NCBI RefSeq assembly: GCF_037975245.1
Contig: NC_092577.1
Location: 11,476,013-11,540,012, forward strand
Direction: 5' to 3'
From: Apostichopus japonicus
Lineage: Eukaryota > Echinodermata > Holothuroidea > Aspidochirotida > Stichopodidae
DNA: 64,000 nt
The first letter of the stretch is position 1; each line of letters starts with the position of its first letter. Below the pieces are notes generated by a model. That model was given only the letters and a program-made list of their open reading frames with translations. It had not been told where the DNA came from and did no database searches. A program made the translations under genes and the position numbers. Shown piece by piece: positions 61,701 through 64,000 of the stretch.

Positions 61701-61739
61701 ACTTAAATGCCTATGTCTTTTATGACTTAAATGCTGACC

Positions 61740-62040
61740 TAAATAGAAATGTAGCGAGCTACGGGCTGGAGCTATTCTAATCTCTATTTACTTTTTATTG
61801 CTGGTTGTTCTGTTCATCCCTAAGTTAAAAATATTCACTAAAAAAAAATGCTGGTTGTTCTAAGTTTAAAAGTTTCTAAATTTTTTCCTAGTTTAAAAAT
61901 CACTCATGCTTATCACTATTGTCGTCCTTGTATGTATATTAGCCCTTGTATTTAATTGATCTTGTACTTTTGCCTGACGATGGAGTAGTGACCACTCCGA
62001 AATATAGCAGTATGTCGTTGTTAAAAATATCCGCTTGTTT
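61740..62040 (+). mobile_element. Possible Penelope-like 3' trailer
   Basis: TTGCCTGACGATGGAGTAG followed by TGACCACTCCGAAATATAGC resembles the end of Penelope-like elements, as at 40794. No protein fragment is attached. Confidence 0.45.
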
Positions 62041-62069
62041 ATCTTTTATATTATAAGTATGGACCACTA

Positions 62070-62074
62070 CTATT

Positions 62075-62109
<35 letters not shown>

Positions 62110-62145
62110 TTATATATGTATGTATATATATATATATATAAAGGA
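62070..62145. repeat. (TA)n microsatellite
   Basis: About 75 bp of alternating T and A with a few G interruptions. Confidence 0.95.
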
Positions 62146-62149
62146 GAGA

Positions 62150-62809
62150 TCCTGTTCCATTTACCTTTCACTAACTCATGGATACCATTTAATTTTCACA
62201 CTGTTGCAATGTGACTAGTCACTTGTGTTGCAAGTTATATGTGACAACTATACAGCTCAACTTAGGAGCGGCAAAATGACTTGAAGAAATGTAAAACATT
62301 CCTAAACTACCCGGATTTAGACTTCTATATCATACGAAAGCTATTCAAAATCAATGAATTTCAACCGCTTCGTAACCCCTACATCGAAGCTTCGTAACCC
62401 GCTTGGTAAACCAGCAACCCTCCCTACCCCTTGTTGTTATATAATCAACAGAATTCAAAACACAGTTCTCCATGTTTATTACATGTCAGCTTCAAGACCA
62501 AAAAACTGCATACATATACGGACTAGTAGTAGGTACACGTCGGAAATACTTCAACTTAGATAAGACTGGAGCATGGATGGTGGCATGTTTCTAACCCTGG
62601 AATTTTCAGTCAAACTAAAGTCAGAGGAAATTTAGAGGAAAAGTAACATTTCTAACTTGATATTGCTCTCTTTCAGTCATTTATTTTACCTTCCTTGTTT
62701 TATCCTTCGCCTGAATTAAGTGAGACAAAAATGTCAAATATGTCAATCTCTACTTATAGTTATGGTTTTACTTTTATGTTTCGGAATACAACATTGTAAA
62801 CGAGGTATA
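62150..62809. other. Unassigned intergenic DNA
   Basis: Only short open frames and no recognised repeat. Confidence 0.35.
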
Positions 62810-63240
62810 GGTAATATAGAAAGAGAAAGCCAGAATTGCAAAATGCATTGAGGTTTCCACAACTTTATTGCACTAGTTTTCTGCTTGTTAACCAGAAATA
62901 GCTTTCACAATATCAATGGCCGAAACCACCATTTTGATGTACAATTACAATATGGCATGGTAAACATAGGTCAGTCTATTGTACGTGGCAATACACACCT
63001 CCACCAAAAACAACAGGGTTCTTTTACTCATTATGATGCATCCACACACCATGTCTGAGAAGTATCCACGAATCCCATCGTTAGATATCATGCAAAAGGA
63101 ATTTCAGAGTTTGACCTTTGGTGACCTCAAAGGAGATTTGACCTCACAAGCAACAGGATTTTTGTACTCAATATGGCAAATCCATGTACCATGTATGAAA
63201 AGTATCCATGATTTCTATATGGAAATTCACGTTTTAAAAG
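62810..63240 (+). repeat. Dispersed TGACC-containing repeat
   Basis: Shares CAAAATGCATTGAGGTTTCC and GGTCAGTCTATTGTACGTGG with the reverse of 16850-17010. It continues with CCTCCACCAAAAACAACAGG and TTTGACCTTTGGTGACCTCA, linking it to the TGACC family. Confidence 0.7.
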
Positions 63241-63689
63241 TTTGAAGGCTTCGACACTGGAATATTTTAAAAGTTCTCGCTATTTGCCGACCGAGACTAA
63301 AAATCTACTCTCCACAGCGCAAAATGCACTCGCCACTATGACTGCTGATCAAATATCCATAGTTCACATCTACAACATCAACACTTTCTAGGAAGAAAGG
63401 TTAGGTACGTAGGCAGATACATGGTGCTACGTAATTGCACATTGGAAAATTATGTTTCTGTGCAGTCTGAAATTTCAACTTTGTTCAACCAAAAGAAGGT
63501 GATGAAGAAATTAAACATGTCGCAGTATCGTCAATAAACAGCTAGGCCTACTGTTGTGTCTCAAACATATAAATATAACACATCTGAAAAACGCCTACGT
63601 AGATAGCTTGGCTTATGTCACATTAAGGCTCCTCCATTAGCGCTCAATCAGCGTGCTTTGGGAGTCATTTTTTAAGAAAATAGGCAGAA
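63241..63689. other. Unassigned DNA
   Basis: No feature recognised. Confidence 0.3.
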
Positions 63690-64000
63690 TGGTTTTACAT
63701 TTTGATACATTAAACAGTGCGAAGCATCTACACATAACGGACCAAGGTCATAAATATTTACTCATTTTGTCTAAAATTATAAAAAGAAGGCAAACCCATT
63801 GTTTAGGTGCAAATGTTCAACTTGTAAATTTGGTACACAGTCAGTTTGTGTTTAAATTATGTGCTCTTCCAAAATGTTCTCCAATATCACTTCTCTACAG
63901 AATGTAACCATTTGAAGCTGAATTAACATTTCACACGTTGAAGGTACGTGAAACTTTCCACACCATCGATGGAATAGACTATGAAAAATCGTTGAATTTG
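63690..64000. repeat. Start of a fourth module, M4 (cut by the window end)
   Basis: TTAAACAGTGCGAAGCATCTAC, GGCAAACCCATTGTTTAGG and CTTCTCTACAGAATGTAACC follow the order of 20868-21150 in M2 and 50748-51000 in M3, but more diverged and with the VNTR nearly absent. Confidence 0.75.

Overview
The window is eukaryotic, AT-rich, and mostly repeats. The only convincing protein-coding sequence is a family of TRIM-type RING E3 ubiquitin ligases, all on the + strand. Each has one long coding exon (RING, two B-boxes, coiled coil, propeller-like C-terminus). The upstream 3' splice site is preserved in all three copies that keep a 5' end. Expanded single-exon TRIM families, tRNA-derived SINEs, hAT, Penelope and LINE relics and TGACC-rich dispersed repeats suggest a marine invertebrate deuterostome. 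I favour an echinoderm such as a sea cucumber; this is inference. No bacterial operon, rRNA, true tRNA gene or CRISPR array was seen.

Layout. The window is a chain of diverged segmental-duplication modules, each running: short AT-rich VNTR, LINE reverse-transcriptase relic, TGACC-rich repeats, several kb of shared non-coding DNA, SINE tail, then a TRIM gene and its 3' flank. M1 runs from before base 1 to about 20126. Its TRIM copy (9465-10774) has lost its 5' half and is cut by an 8956-bp composite block (10775-19730) bounded by inverted minisatellites. M2 runs from about 20127 to 36000 and carries the only fully open copy, TRIM-B (32643-34814). It is followed by unique DNA, a 490-bp tandem duplication, LINE and Penelope fragments, and TRIM-C (40940-43175), which is intact except for one extra A in an A8 run. 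M3 runs from about 48068 to 61700 and ends in TRIM pseudogene 3 (58564-60749). M4 begins near 63690 and leaves the window.

Mobile DNA can be read precisely because the modules supply empty sites. Three non-autonomous hAT-like insertions have 8-bp target duplications (6863-7736, 12032-13687, 27958-29440). There is a 1077-bp solo LTR (21209-22285). A LINE 3' fragment nested in the LINE relic is shared by M1 and M3 but absent from M2, so M1 and M3 are sisters. A minus-strand SINE inside one hAT element carries a 1.07-kb (TATG)n/(TGCG)n tail.

Functional reading. TRIM-B, and possibly TRIM-C, probably encode cytosolic E3 ligases that recognise targets through the C-terminal propeller-like region. 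In animals such families often act in innate immunity; no target can be inferred here. The locus looks like birth-and-death expansion: repeated duplication, two clear pseudogenes, one borderline copy and one open copy.
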